The notes beneath the pieces were generated by a model. It made no database searches, was not told where the DNA came from, and saw nothing but the letters and a program-made list of their open reading frames with translations. A stretch of DNA of 58,409 nucleotides, taken from NCBI RefSeq assembly GCF_028290105.1, contig NZ_JAQGKL010000146.1, forward strand, positions 1-58,409. Direction: 5' to 3'. Of the stretch, positions 10,297-19,918 are shown in pieces. Source of the stretch: Methylobacterium sp. GTDB taxonomy: Bacteria > Pseudomonadota > Alphaproteobacteria > Rhizobiales > Beijerinckiaceae. Both the position numbers and the translations under genes were made by a program. Positions within the stretch are counted from its first letter, which is position 1. Every line of letters begins with the position of its first letter.

Positions 10297-10953
10297 TCAC
10301 ACGTTCTCGATCACGATGCCGCTGATCTCGTTGGCGACGTCCTCGAAGCGGTCGACGACATCCTCCAGATGACCGTAGATCTCGGCCCCGATCAGGTAGG
10401 CCATGGTATCGCCGTCGCCGCCATCCTTTCGGTGGGCCTGGTAGAGTGCCTTGAGGCCACGCTCCTGCATCTCGTCCGAGCGGCCCTCCACCCGGGTGAT
10501 CTGCTCGGTCAACGCGTTGAGCCGGGCCGCATGCTTGTCGATGGACGACAGGAGCGGGATCGCTTCCGCCGTCAGGCGTGCCGCCTCGATCACGGTGCCG
10601 CCCATCTCCCGCATCAGGGGCTGGAAGTCGCGCAGCTCGTAGAGCGCGATCGTCTTCACGGTCTTGTTCATCTGGTCGATGGCATCGTCCATCGACTGGA
10701 TCAGGTCCTTGATGTCACCCCGGTCGAAGGGGGTGATGAAGCTGCGCCGCACCGCCAGCAGCACCTCGGCGGTGATGGCATCGGCCTCGTGCTCGCGATC
10801 CACGATGATCTGGCAGTAGCGCGGCACGGCCTCGCCGCCCTGAAGCACACCTTCGAGGGCTTCCGCGCCGGCCACCAGCGTGCGCGAGTGGCGCTCGAAC
10901 AGGTCGAAGAAGCGATCCTCCTTCGGCATCAGAGCTTTGAACCAGCCGAGCAT
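10297..10953 (-). CDS. DUF47 family PhoU-like regulator of the PiT transporter
   Basis: 218 residues from the ATG at 10953 (MLGWFKALMPKEDRFFDLFERHS). The MPKEDRFF-DLFERH opening and the long helical body with DREHEADAIT and FITPFDRGDIKDLIQSMDD are typical of DUF47/YkaA proteins, which share the PhoU fold and bind metal clusters through conserved Glu/Asp. It overlaps no gene and stops 4 bases before pit, so the two are very probably co-transcribed and co-translated. A longer frame adds 11 unlikely residues. The role is inferred from the pairing with pit. Confidence 0.92.
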   Translation of the reverse strand: MLGWFKALMPKEDRFFDLFERHSRTLVAGAEALEGVLQGGEAVPRYCQIIVDREHEADAITAEVLLAVRRSFITPFDRGDIKDLIQSMDDAIDQMNKTVKTIALYELRDFQPLMREMGGTVIEAARLTAEAIPLLSSIDKHAARLNALTEQITRVEGRSDEMQERGLKALYQAHRKDGGDGDTMAYLIGAEIYGHLEDVVDRFEDVANEISGIVIENV

Positions 10954-11103
10954 GCACGGCACTCCGGTCGGGGCCGGACGCGGCACCCAGGTGGGTCGAG
11001 GTCATTCGCCGGCTATGGGAAGCCTGCGGCCGCGTTGATACAGGCGTTTGCCCGCGCGCTACACCGATAAATGCGAAACCGGACCACGGTTCGATGCGAA
11101 AAA

Positions 11104-12564
11104 TCAGCGCTCCGACGCAGCGAGCCGGCGCGTGGCCGATCCGAGGTCCCGTCCCTGATCGCGCAGGCGGGCCGAGGTCTCGCTCAGGGCCCGGGACGAC
11201 CCGAGGGCGTCGGCGGTGGTGGCGCGCAAGGCGTCGAGGTGATCGGTGGCCCGGGCGATCGTCGCGCGTGCGCGGGTGATGCCCTCGGCGATCGTCCCGG
11301 CGGCGGCCTGATGCGCGACGCTGACCGTGCTGATCTCGACGGCGCTCTGCCGGACCGTGGCGATCTCGTCGCGCACCCGTGCGAGCGAGCCGGTGGACTG
11401 CGCCGCCACGCCGCGCAGGAGATCGACCTGCGCGGCGATCTCGGCGGTGGCCTGGCTGACCCGGCTCGACAGGGCCTTCACCTCGGCCGCCACCACGGCA
11501 AATCCGCGCCCGGCCTCGCCGGCGCGTGCCGCCTCGATCGTTGCGTTGAGGGCCAGCAGGTTGGTCTGGCTCGCGATGGTGCTGATGAGATCGCCGATCT
11601 GGCCGACCCCGGCGATCCGGCCCTGCAGGTCGGTGAACACCGCCACCGCCTCGTCGAGCACCCGACCCGAGCCATCCGCGATGGTCTCGACCCTTGCGGC
11701 ATGGCCGCTCGCCTCGCGCGACAGGGCCACGAGATCCTGGGCCGAGCGAGCCACCGCGTCGATCTCCCCGGCCGCTTCGCCGCTGGAGCGGTCGACCTCC
11801 CTGCGCCCCTCGTCCACCGTCCCGGCCATCCGGAGCACGCCCTGCGCGCCCGCCTCGACCTGGATCGTCGTCTCGGCGAGTTGCCGCGCGATGCCGTCGA
11901 GGGTCGTCATCAGGCTGGCCGCGCGGACGCGCTGGGCGTGGTCCGTCAGCGCCAGCGAGAGGCGGTCGGCCACATAGGCCATGACGGCGAGGAGATCGTC
12001 GTTCAGTTCGGCGACCTCGCGGGAGAAGAACTCCAGCACGATCTCCACCCGATCGCCGCGGCGGACGGGGAACATGAAGCAGCCGCGCACCCCGTTCTCG
12101 CGGGCGGTCCCGGCCCGGACGAAGCCCGGCAGCACGGTCACGTCCGCGCAGGAGATCGGCTCGCCACTGGCCGCGACCCGGCCGACCAGCCCCTGGTCGA
12201 CGGCGAAGACGGCACCTTCGGAGGCGGCGACGAACGCGGCCGCCTGGCCGGATCCGTCCCCGGAGGCCAGGGACCAGACGCGCATCGACCCCATCGCGGC
12301 GTCCCCGTCGCCGAGGCGGCGATAGGCGTGTGCGATGGGCCAGCCCGTGAAGCGCGCGACGATGCCGAGGCAGTCGCGCGTGGCCGCCTCGGGGGTCGCC
12401 GCCGTAGCGCAGGCACGCGAGACCGCATCGAGGAAGCCCAGCAGCGTGCCGAGTTCCCGCATGTGGGCCGCCTCGGCACGAACCGTCTTGTCCGCAGCCG
12501 CGCCGGATGTGCGCCGGCCTTCGCCGTTTCGATGAAGCCAGCTCAGGATTGTCGACCGGTTCAC
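11104..12564 (-). CDS. Soluble GAF-domain methyl-accepting chemotaxis protein
   Basis: About 486 residues from a GTG at 12564, preceded by GAGG at good spacing. No membrane helix is visible. Residues about 35-200 form a GAF-like domain ([16 protein letters not shown] to [16 protein letters not shown] region). Residues about 250-480 form a coiled-coil MCP signalling domain with the tip region [19 protein letters not shown] followed by [17 protein letters not shown]. It should form a cytoplasmic receptor array that senses an internal ligand or redox/light state and feeds CheA. The open frame runs further upstream but overlaps the next gene, so the GTG is preferred. No che genes are near. Confidence 0.85.
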   Translation of the reverse strand: MNRSTILSWLHRNGEGRRTSGAAADKTVRAEAAHMRELGTLLGFLDAVSRACATAATPEAATRDCLGIVARFTGWPIAHAYRRLGDGDAAMGSMRVWSLASGDGSGQAAAFVAASEGAVFAVDQGLVGRVAASGEPISCADVTVLPGFVRAGTARENGVRGCFMFPVRRGDRVEIVLEFFSREVAELNDDLLAVMAYVADRLSLALTDHAQRVRAASLMTTLDGIARQLAETTIQVEAGAQGVLRMAGTVDEGRREVDRSSGEAAGEIDAVARSAQDLVALSREASGHAARVETIADGSGRVLDEAVAVFTDLQGRIAGVGQIGDLISTIASQTNLLALNATIEAARAGEAGRGFAVVAAEVKALSSRVSQATAEIAAQVDLLRGVAAQSTGSLARVRDEIATVRQSAVEISTVSVAHQAAAGTIAEGITRARATIARATDHLDALRATTADALGSSRALSETSARLRDQGRDLGSATRRLAASER

Positions 12565-12730
12565 GCGCGACCTCGAAGAGACGATGGTTCGAGACGGAGC
12601 CGGTATCCATGTCCGGCGTCGACCGGCCACGGACGCGCGTTGCTCCGACGGCTTTCGCCGCGGAGCCACGATAGATCCGGCTGGCTTGATGGAATCTTCG
12701 TAGATCGTTGCCGCGCTGCACAAATGACGG

Positions 12731-13771
12731 TCAGCGACCGACCGAATTTTCGCCATGACGCGACCGTGACAGGTCCGGTGCCGCCATCTTGGCCGTCCCG
12801 CGCCCGGCGGCCTTTGCGGCGTAGAGGGCGTTGTCCGCTAGATGGAACAGGTCCCCCGGCGCGCAATGAGAAGCGCACGCAACGCCCACGGACGCTCCGA
12901 AGCTGAGGCTCGCGGTCCCGTAAACGAAGGGAGCCCGCATGGCCTCGACGATCCGGTGCCCGAGCGCCGTGCCGAGGGATCCATCGGGGTCGGTCGCTAG
13001 GAGCACGGCGAACTCGTCGCCGCCGATCCGCGCCACGAGATCCGCGTCGTGGCAAGCCTCGCCGAGGCGTCGCGCGGCTTCCCGGAGGCAGGCATCGCCC
13101 GCCGCATGTCCGTGGGTGTCGTTGACCTGCTTGAAGCCGTCGAGGTCCACGAGGAGGAGGGTTCCGGCCTGCGGTATGGCCGCGAGGCGTGATTCGAAGA
13201 GTGCTCGGTTCGCCAACCCCGTCAGGTAGTCGAATTCCGCGCGGTGGCGCGCGCGGTCCGATTGCAGCTTCTCGAACGTGATGTCCTGCTTCAGTCCGAA
13301 AAGGCGCATCGGCACCTCGCCCCGGCATTCGACCGTGGCCGTGATGCGGATCCAGCGTGGGCTGCCCAGCCGGCCGACGATCTCGGTGTCCAGGGTAAAG
13401 CCGGAGCGCTTGGCGATGGCCTCCGTCCGAACGGCGACGAGCCTGCGTCGTGCCTCCTCCGGGTAGCAATTCAGGGTCTCCGAGCGATCCGGCCTCGTGC
13501 CGCGCGGAAATTCGAAGAGATCGCAGACACCGTCGCTCCAGCGAAGCGACTCGCTCGCCAGGTCACACTCCCAAAGGCCGATCCGGGCAGCCGTCGACGC
13601 TTGCTCGAAGATGGCTCGGTCCCAGGCCAAGGCGGCGGCCTGTGACTGGATCAGGTCGTTCCGCAGTGCCAATTCGGCGCGAAGCGCGTGGATCGTGGCC
13701 GCATCGGCCGTGCGTTGCGCGGCGGCCGCATCCATGACGCGATGAGCGAGATGGACTGCCGCCGACGGCAA
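12731..13771 (-). CDS. PAS-GGDEF diguanylate cyclase
   Basis: 346 residues. A short coiled coil (about 20-50) leads into a PAS-like sensor (about 55-165; [15 protein letters not shown], then ending [12 protein letters not shown]). The GGDEF domain follows from about 178 ([16 protein letters not shown]). The active site is intact as IGGDEF at 249-254. The position of the inhibitory RxxD site five residues ahead reads HDAD, so product feedback through the I-site is probably lost. The enzyme makes cyclic di-GMP from two GTP. It is on the same strand as the GAF chemoreceptor downstream, 166 bases apart, which may couple both to motility or surface behaviour. Confidence 0.92.
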   Translation of the reverse strand: MPSAAVHLAHRVMDAAAAQRTADAATIHALRAELALRNDLIQSQAAALAWDRAIFEQASTAARIGLWECDLASESLRWSDGVCDLFEFPRGTRPDRSETLNCYPEEARRRLVAVRTEAIAKRSGFTLDTEIVGRLGSPRWIRITATVECRGEVPMRLFGLKQDITFEKLQSDRARHRAEFDYLTGLANRALFESRLAAIPQAGTLLLVDLDGFKQVNDTHGHAAGDACLREAARRLGEACHDADLVARIGGDEFAVLLATDPDGSLGTALGHRIVEAMRAPFVYGTASLSFGASVGVACASHCAPGDLFHLADNALYAAKAAGRGTAKMAAPDLSRSRHGENSVGR

Positions 13772-13955
13772 CCCAAGGCGGGCGTGCAGAGCGGGCGGTG
13801 ACGCCGATCCGGAGGGCAGGACATGAGGCGAGACGCCCGAGGATGGGGATCGTCCCTCTGAATGATCGGAAGCTGCCAGGAAAGCCTCCCTCGCGCAGTC
13901 ACCTTCCGATTCAATGCTAAGCGAAACCCGTTAAGACAATTGTCTGCTGCGTGTC

Positions 13956-14378
13956 CTATTCGGCGGGCTTGTTCGCGTCGTCCCGGTCGACCGGAGGCTC
14001 GGCGCTCGCGACCGCCTTCCGCTCCAGCATCGGCTGCAGGCGCTCGGCAAGTTCGCGCCCGAGGTGCTGCGTGTAGGCGTTCTGGAAGTAGCGGGTGCCG
14101 GTGCCGCGTCCGTACAGGCGATCATGCGCCTGGATCATCGCGTCGACCTCAGGCCGGCAGAGGAAGCCCGTGATCCCGGCCGCCTCGTACCAGCGTCCGG
14201 CACGGGCATGGCGGGTGGCGGCGGGGTTCGAGAGGACTGTCTCCGCGAAGCAGTCGGTCGCCGCCTTTTCCAGCGGCGACATCACCCCATGCGGCTGCAC
14301 CGGGTTGCGTCCCGCGGCCTCCGCCACGCCGACCCAGCCCACGGTCGTCACGAACGCGCCGAACAGCAAAGCCTTCAT
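13956..14378 (-). CDS. Exported small protein of unknown function
   Basis: 140 residues with a clear signal peptide (MKALLFGAFVTTVGWVGVAEA, cleavage expected after AEA near residue 21; first 20 residues hydrophobic). The mature part contains two Cys (TDCFAETV and FLCRPEVDAMI), perhaps forming a disulfide, and conserved-looking RYFQNAYTQHLGRELAERL. No family is recognised. The gene stands 184 bases from the cyclase start and is followed at distance by another exported small protein on the same strand. Periplasmic location is inferred from the signal peptide only. Confidence 0.65.
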   Translation of the reverse strand: MKALLFGAFVTTVGWVGVAEAAGRNPVQPHGVMSPLEKAATDCFAETVLSNPAATRHARAGRWYEAAGITGFLCRPEVDAMIQAHDRLYGRGTGTRYFQNAYTQHLGRELAERLQPMLERKAVASAEPPVDRDDANKPAE

Positions 14379-14520
14379 CGTGGGACGCCCCGTGCGAGAT
14401 CATTTTCGATTCGGGGTCAGTATTCCCTGCGGATTTCGTCCGGAGAAGGGCAGACCGTCGCAGCGCGTTCGCTCACCCGACGATCCACCCGGATTGTGGC
14501 GTCCCGAGCACAGAACGGTC

Positions 14521-14907
14521 TCAGCCCCGGCGCTCGGCGTTCCAGCGGCCACTGCAGGAGATCAGCCCGGTGGTGCTCCAGGTGCCGCTACCCGTCCCCT
14601 GGCGCCCGAGGCGACCGACCACGTCGGCGGCATCGTTCCCGCGCGAGATCACGGCCCGCACGCCGCCGGACTGGGAGACCCGCCCGTTGATGTTGAACTC
14701 GCCGCCCGCATAGCTCGCCTCGCCGCGACGGATCTGCACGCCGTAGCGGTAGGCCCGGTCGCAGGGACCGTCGAGGGTCACGACCTCGATGCTCCAGGTG
14801 CCGTCGTAGCGATTGGGCACCTTCACCTTCTTCTTGGCGGCATCGGCGGCTCCGATCGAGGCGCCGAGGAGGGCGAGGGTGGTCACCGCAAGGGCTGCGC
14901 GTCGCAT
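14521..14907 (-). CDS. Exported small protein, unknown function
   Basis: 128 residues. The signal peptide is MRRAALAVTTLALLGASIG followed by AADA. The mature protein begins Lys-rich (KKKVKVPNRYDGTWSIEV) and looks beta-rich, with two Cys (DGPCDRAYRYG and ISCSGRWNAERRG) that could pair. The YDGTWSIEVVT opening with later GRVSQSGGVRAVISRG resembles small periplasmic beta-barrel-like proteins common in Methylobacterium and Bradyrhizobium, function unknown. The spacing to neighbours suggests its own promoter. Confidence 0.65.
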   Translation of the reverse strand: MRRAALAVTTLALLGASIGAADAAKKKVKVPNRYDGTWSIEVVTLDGPCDRAYRYGVQIRRGEASYAGGEFNINGRVSQSGGVRAVISRGNDAADVVGRLGRQGTGSGTWSTTGLISCSGRWNAERRG

Positions 14908-14972
14908 GGCTGTCCGTTCGCGTTCGATTTCGACTGGGCCGAGAACGAACGGGGCGCCGTTCGGTTGCGGCG

Positions 14973-16832
14973 TCAGGCGGCCGTGGCGTGCGCCAGCGCT
15001 CCCGTGAGCAGGGCCAGGACGTCGCCCCCCGCATGCAGGTAGGCATCGACGCCGGCGGCACTCAGGGCCTCCTCGAGGTCACCGGGTTTGCCGGCGAGGT
15101 AGAGGGTGGTGACGCCGGCCGCCTTCAGGGCTTTGGCCGCCTCCACCGCATGGGTCGCATAGATCGCGTCCGACGAGCACAGGCAGGCGATGCGTGCCCC
15201 CGACGCCCGGAAGGCCTCGGCGAGGGCCGCCGATTCCGTGAACCCATCCTGGTTCACCCCCTCGATCCCGCCTGCCGCGAAGGCGTTGGCGGCGAAGGTC
15301 GAGCGCGCGTTGAACGCCGCCACCGGGCCGAGATTGGCCAGGAACACCGTCGGGCGGCCGCCCGTCCGGGCGAGGGTCGCGTCGGAGGCGTCGCGCAGGG
15401 CCTCGTAGGGTTCGGCGAGGCGCTGCGAGGGCAGGGGCTCGCAGGTCAGTGCCGGGCCCGTGGCGAAGGCGCCAGCCTGGGGTGCCGCGACGGCGGGGAT
15501 GTCGAGGACGGTCACGGGCTTCTCGGCGAGGTAGGGGAACTCGCTGGCGCCCGTCAGCGCCTCGCGCCGGGTGGCGATGTTCCTCGTCCGCGTCGCCCGT
15601 GTGCCTGCTATCCGCCCCTGGATCGCGCCCGCCTGGAGGCTGGCGACGATGCCGCCCTCGCGCTCGATCTCCTGGAAGGCCGCCCAGGCGGTCTCCGAGA
15701 GCTTTTCCGTCAGCGTCTCGAAGCTGCCGGCGCCAGCCGCCGGGTCGGCGACCCGGGCGAGGTTCGATTCCTCGATCAGCACGATCTGGCTGTTGCGCGC
15801 CACCCGGCGGGCGAAGGCGTCGGCGAGCCCGAGGGCCGCCGTGTAGGGCAGGGCGGTGACAGAATCGGCGCCGCCGAGGCCGGCCGAGCAGGCCGCCATC
15901 GAGGTCCGCAGGATGTTCACGAAGGGATCGCGCCGGGACATCATCCGCCACGCCGTCTCGGCATGCAGGCGCAGGGGCTTCGGGTCGAGGCCGCAGGCGG
16001 CTTCCACTCGCGCCCAGAGCCGGCGCATGGCGCGGAACTTGGCGATGGTCAGGAACTCGTCGGCATCGGCCGTGAGCAGCACCGCGATGGCGTCGCGGGA
16101 CCGGCCGAGGTCGTGGCCGTGCGCTTCGAGCGCGCGCAGGTAGGCGATCGCGGTCGCGAGGGTCGCGGCGAGTTCGGCCGCCTCGCTGGCCCCGGCCTCG
16201 TGATAGGGGCGGCCGTCGGCGAGGCAGGCCCGGCCGGTGAAGCCCTCGGCGTCGAAATCCGCGAGGCTGCGGGCGATTCGCGAGCCGTAATTCTCCGCCA
16301 GGGAACCGGTGGCGGCGAGCTGGCCGATCGGGTCGAGGCCGAGATCGAGGTCGAGACCCTTCAGCGTTTCGCCGCGTGCCTTGACCACGTCCCGGATCAG
16401 GTCGGCGGCCTCGATCCCGCGCGCGCCGGCATCGAGGCGGGTGGCGATCAGCGGCAGCATCACGTTGCCGAGCGCCGCGTCGAGGTCCGCCGCGTCGGTG
16501 GGGGCGAGGCCGTGGCCCCGGGCGGCGGGCGCGCCGGCGAACACCAGCACGAGCGCGTCGGCCCCGCCCTCGAGATCCGCGAGGGCGAGGGCGCTCGCCG
16601 TCGCGCCGTCCGGATGGTCGACGCGCTGTGAGACGCGCCACGGGCCCGGCGCCCGCACCGGCTGCGCCACGGGTGCCGCCGGCTCGTAGAGGGGTTCGAT
16701 GCGGATGCCATCGGCGGTCTTCGAGACCAGCCGCTTCTCGAAGTCGCCGCCTTTCAGGACGCCGTCTACGAGGCCGAGCCAGCGCTCGCGGGTCGCGGGC
16801 GGAAACAGGTCGGCGAGGGGACGGTCTTCCAT
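14973..16832 (-). CDS. mutA: Methylmalonyl-CoA mutase small (beta) subunit
   Basis: 619 residues. The TIM-barrel part has the mutase-like RTSMAACSAGLGGADSVTALPY and RIARNSQ-type segment (RVARNSQIVLIEESNLARV). The C-terminal flavodoxin-like domain lacks the cobalamin-ligand DxHxxG motif; the matching place reads LGPVAAF. This is expected for the non-catalytic small subunit of the heterodimer. The large subunit, which binds B12, is not next to it. The enzyme interconverts methylmalonyl-CoA and succinyl-CoA and serves the ethylmalonyl-CoA pathway in methylotrophs. The start MEDRPLADLF at 16832 fits the family better than the longer frame. Confidence 0.9.
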   Translation of the reverse strand: MEDRPLADLFPPATRERWLGLVDGVLKGGDFEKRLVSKTADGIRIEPLYEPAAPVAQPVRAPGPWRVSQRVDHPDGATASALALADLEGGADALVLVFAGAPAARGHGLAPTDAADLDAALGNVMLPLIATRLDAGARGIEAADLIRDVVKARGETLKGLDLDLGLDPIGQLAATGSLAENYGSRIARSLADFDAEGFTGRACLADGRPYHEAGASEAAELAATLATAIAYLRALEAHGHDLGRSRDAIAVLLTADADEFLTIAKFRAMRRLWARVEAACGLDPKPLRLHAETAWRMMSRRDPFVNILRTSMAACSAGLGGADSVTALPYTAALGLADAFARRVARNSQIVLIEESNLARVADPAAGAGSFETLTEKLSETAWAAFQEIEREGGIVASLQAGAIQGRIAGTRATRTRNIATRREALTGASEFPYLAEKPVTVLDIPAVAAPQAGAFATGPALTCEPLPSQRLAEPYEALRDASDATLARTGGRPTVFLANLGPVAAFNARSTFAANAFAAGGIEGVNQDGFTESAALAEAFRASGARIACLCSSDAIYATHAVEAAKALKAAGVTTLYLAGKPGDLEEALSAAGVDAYLHAGGDVLALLTGALAHATAA

Positions 16833-16968
16833 CGGGGCGGGCCTCCGCAGGTGCTGTATGCCGGCCACGCACGACCGGATTGTTGTTTGCGACAGCCCTT
16901 GCACGGCGTGGCTCGCGGAGGCAATCGCCCGGCCACGCTGTATTTTGTATCCCCTCGAGGTGGGGGAC

Positions 16969-17775
16969 CTAGCCGAAGATGATGAGCCCGGCGAAGCCCA
17001 GCGAGCCGACGATGATGCGCCACCACGCGAACAGGCGGAAGCCGTGGGATGAAACGTAATCGAGCACCGTACGCACCACGATGAAGGCCGAGATGAAGGC
17101 GACGATGAAGCCGATCACGATCAGGCCGGTGTCGTCCTTTGAGAGGTTCTTGTAGTTGTCGAGGAGGTCCTTGGCGAAGGCGCCCGCCATGGTGGGGATC
17201 GCGAGATAGAACGAGAACTCGGTGGCCGAGCGCTTGTCGGCGCCCATCAGCATCGCGCCCACGATCGTGGCGCCCGAGCGCGAAACGCCTGGGATCATCG
17301 CGATGCACTGGAACAGGCCGATCTTGAAGTCCATCGGCAGAGTGAAGTCGAAGACGTCGCGCTTCTTCACCTCGAGGTCGGTGTCGTCGAGGACGAGGAG
17401 CACGAGGCCGCCGGCCACCAGGGTCGCGCAGACGATCCAGGGATTGAACAGGTAGAACTTGATGTACTTCGAGAAGAGGCCGCCGATGATCGCGGCGGGC
17501 AGGAACGCCAGGAGGATGCCGGCCACGAAGCGGCGGGCCTTCGGGTCGTTCGGCAGGGCGAGCGTGATGCCGAGCAGGCGGCGGAAATAGACCGCGAGGA
17601 TGGCCAGGATCGCACCGAGCTGGATCAGCACCTCGAAGGTGTTGTTGGGCGACTCGAAGCCGATGAAATGGCCGACGAGGAGCTGGTGGCCGGTGGAGGA
17701 GACGGGAATGAACTCGGTCGCCCCCTCCACCACGGCGAGCACGACCGCCTTCGCGATGCTCATCGCATCCATCAT
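16969..17775 (-). CDS. uppP: Undecaprenyl-diphosphatase UppP (BacA)
   Basis: 268 residues, multi-pass membrane protein. The two family motifs are [14 protein letters not shown] at residues 17-30 and PGVSRSGAT at 162-170, with catalytic Glu and Arg. The enzyme removes a phosphate from undecaprenyl diphosphate in the periplasm, recycling the lipid carrier for peptidoglycan and surface polysaccharides. The start is the first of three closely spaced ATG codons, with GAGG seven bases ahead. It diverges from the GST gene on the plus strand. Confidence 0.95.
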   Translation of the reverse strand: MMDAMSIAKAVVLAVVEGATEFIPVSSTGHQLLVGHFIGFESPNNTFEVLIQLGAILAILAVYFRRLLGITLALPNDPKARRFVAGILLAFLPAAIIGGLFSKYIKFYLFNPWIVCATLVAGGLVLLVLDDTDLEVKKRDVFDFTLPMDFKIGLFQCIAMIPGVSRSGATIVGAMLMGADKRSATEFSFYLAIPTMAGAFAKDLLDNYKNLSKDDTGLIVIGFIVAFISAFIVVRTVLDYVSSHGFRLFAWWRIIVGSLGFAGLIIFG

Positions 17776-18029
17776 CTCATCGCCTCGACGGTTGGGTGTG
17801 TCTCGAAAGGTGCCGGCCGGCGGCACGGCCCAGGGCCGGTGGTGCATCCGGCGGCGTGGCGTTCGTGAGCCGAACGTGACTCAACAAGGTTGACGGCTAG
17901 TTATCGCGTTCGCGACCCGCGTGTTAATGAGGCGGCAACGATCGGGCAATAAGGTTTTGTTGGCCGACCATCCCCGCGAGGCAACGACGCGGTTCGTCCT
18001 CCGGCACACCCCCGTTTGAAACGGCCTCG

Positions 18030-18722
18030 ATGGCGACGCTTTACCATTCTCCCTTCTGCCCGCATTCGCGGTTCATTCGTCTGGTCCTGTCCGAGATGGG
18101 CATGGAGCCGACGCTGATGGAGGAGCGTGCCTGGGACCGGCGCGAGGCCTTCCTGTTGATCAACCCGGCCGGGACCACGCCGGTGCTCGTGGAGCAGACG
18201 GGACTCGCCATCCCGGGAGCCGGCATCATCGCGGAATACCTCGACGAGACCCGAGGCCTGGGCCTCAGCGGCCGGCGCCTCCTCCCCGAGACCACCGCCG
18301 CGCGGGTCGAGGTGCGCCGCCTGCTCGACTGGTTCCTGGTCAAGTTCAACGCCGAGGTGACCGAGTACCTCGTCACCGAGAAGATCTCGAAGCGCTTCAT
18401 GAACAGCGCCAATGGCGGCGGCCCGCCGGATATGCACGCCATACGCGCCGCGCGCACCAACGTACGCTATCACATGAAATACATCGGCTATCTGATGTCC
18501 CGCCGCAAATGGTTGGCGGGCGACCATCTGACCTATGCGGATCTCGCAGCCGCCGCCCACCTCTCCTGCGTGGATTATCTCGGCGACGTGCCATGGGACG
18601 AGGACGAGACGGCGAGGGACTGGTACGCGCGGGTGAAGTCGCGCCCGTCCTTCCGCACCCTGCTGGCGGACCGGGTGCCGGGCATGGCCCCGGCGGACCA
18701 CTACGCGAACCTGGACTTCTGA
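18030..18722 (+). CDS. Glutathione-S-transferase-like protein, possibly FzlA
   Basis: 230 residues. The N-terminal thioredoxin-like domain starts MATLYHSPFCPHSRFIRLVL and carries NPAGTTPVLVEQTG. The C-terminal helical domain has KWLAGDHLTYADLAAAAHLS, the GST signature. The size, the YHxPxxPxSRxxRLxL opening and the neighbours suggest FzlA, the GST-like FtsZ-binding protein essential for division in Caulobacter. That is inference; an ordinary GST remains possible. The gene diverges from uppP and overlaps the start of queG by 4 bases if QueG uses the CTG at 18719. Confidence 0.8.
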   Translation: MATLYHSPFCPHSRFIRLVLSEMGMEPTLMEERAWDRREAFLLINPAGTTPVLVEQTGLAIPGAGIIAEYLDETRGLGLSGRRLLPETTAARVEVRRLLDWFLVKFNAEVTEYLVTEKISKRFMNSANGGGPPDMHAIRAARTNVRYHMKYIGYLMSRRKWLAGDHLTYADLAAAAHLSCVDYLGDVPWDEDETARDWYARVKSRPSFRTLLADRVPGMAPADHYANLDF

Positions 18723-19918
18723 ACGCCTCCGCGGTTCGCAAAACCCCGCGACGGATCCTGGCGGGGGACGACCTGCGCCGCGCCGTGGAGACGCGGGCTC
18801 GCCACCTCGGCTTCGAGGCGATCCGCGTCACCCGGCCCGATGCCGTGCCCGAACTCCGCGAGCGGCTCCCGGCCTGGCTCGCCGCCGGGCATCACGGCTC
18901 GATGGACTGGATGATCGAGAGGGCCGACCAGCGCGCCGACCCCGCCACCCTGTGGCCCGGGGTGCGCAGCGTCCTCGTTCTCGGCATGAACTACGGGCCG
19001 GAGGCCGACCCCCTGGCACTGCTGGCCCGGCGCGACCGGGGCGCCATCGCGGCCTATGCCCAGCGGCGCGATTACCACGAAGTCGTCAAGGGCAAGCTCA
19101 AGGAACTCGGCGGCTACCTTTCGGCCAAGGGCGACGTCCGCGTGAAGGTGTTCGTCGACACCGCCCCCGTGATGGAGAAGCCGCTCGCCGCCGCCGCCGG
19201 TCTCGGCTGGCAGGGCAAGCACACGGTGCTGGTCTCCCGGACCCTCGGCAACTGGCTCCTGCTCGGGGCGATCTACACCTCGGCCGACCTCGCGCCCGAC
19301 GCGCCCGAGGCCGACCATTGCGGCTCCTGCCGGCGCTGCCTCGACATCTGCCCGACGAACGCCTTTCCGGCGCCCTACCAGCTCGATGCGCGCCGCTGCA
19401 TTTCCTACCTGACCATCGAGCATGCCGGGCCGATCGCCCCCGAGTTCCGCGCGGCCATCGGCAACCGCATCTTCGGCTGCGACGACTGCCTCGCGGTCTG
19501 CCCCTGGAACAAGTTCGCGATCGCATCGGCGGAGGGGCGGATGGCGGCGCAGGCCGATCTCGCCGCGCCGCCGCTCGCCGAACTCGCGCGCCTGGACGAT
19601 GCGGGCTTTCGCGCGCGCTTTGCCGGCACACCGATCAAGCGCACGGGGCGCGACCGCTTCCTGCGCAACGTCCTCGTCGCCATCGGCAATTCGGGCGATC
19701 TGGCCCTCGCGCCCGAGGCGGAACGCTGCCTGTCCGATTCCGCGCCTCTGGTGCGCGGCATGGCAGTGTGGGCCCTCGCGCGCCTCCTGGCACCCGCGCG
19801 CCTGCGCGACCTTTTCAACGCCGGGGGTTTGAGCGAAACCGACGCGGCGGTGCGGGCGGAGTGGCGCCTCGCCCTGGAGCCCGCCGCCCCCGAGACGACA
19901 GGACAGCCCTTGCCATGA
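18719..19918 (+). CDS. queG: Epoxyqueuosine reductase QueG
   Basis: About 399 residues. The N-terminal cobalamin-binding region includes HLGFEAIRVTRPDAVPE and GHHGSMDWM. Two 4Fe-4S motifs follow: CGSCRRCLDICPTNAF and CDDCLAVCPWNKF. A C-terminal HEAT-like segment is present (LVRGMAVWALARLL). QueG makes the last step of queuosine synthesis in tRNA, reducing epoxyqueuosine. No ATG lies between the preceding stop and the conserved region in frame; the best start is CTG at 18719, overlapping the upstream TGA as CTGA. A CTG at 18758 is another option. The end overlaps the next gene by ATGA. Confidence 0.93.
   Translation: MNASAVRKTPRRILAGDDLRRAVETRARHLGFEAIRVTRPDAVPELRERLPAWLAAGHHGSMDWMIERADQRADPATLWPGVRSVLVLGMNYGPEADPLALLARRDRGAIAAYAQRRDYHEVVKGKLKELGGYLSAKGDVRVKVFVDTAPVMEKPLAAAAGLGWQGKHTVLVSRTLGNWLLLGAIYTSADLAPDAPEADHCGSCRRCLDICPTNAFPAPYQLDARRCISYLTIEHAGPIAPEFRAAIGNRIFGCDDCLAVCPWNKFAIASAEGRMAAQADLAAPPLAELARLDDAGFRARFAGTPIKRTGRDRFLRNVLVAIGNSGDLALAPEAERCLSDSAPLVRGMAVWALARLLAPARLRDLFNAGGLSETDAAVRAEWRLALEPAAPETTGQPLP

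Noticed and set aside
14988..16631. 547-codon plus-strand frame opposite the mutase gene
   Set aside because: The opposite strand encodes an unmistakable mutase subunit; codon bias of this frame is that of a shadow.
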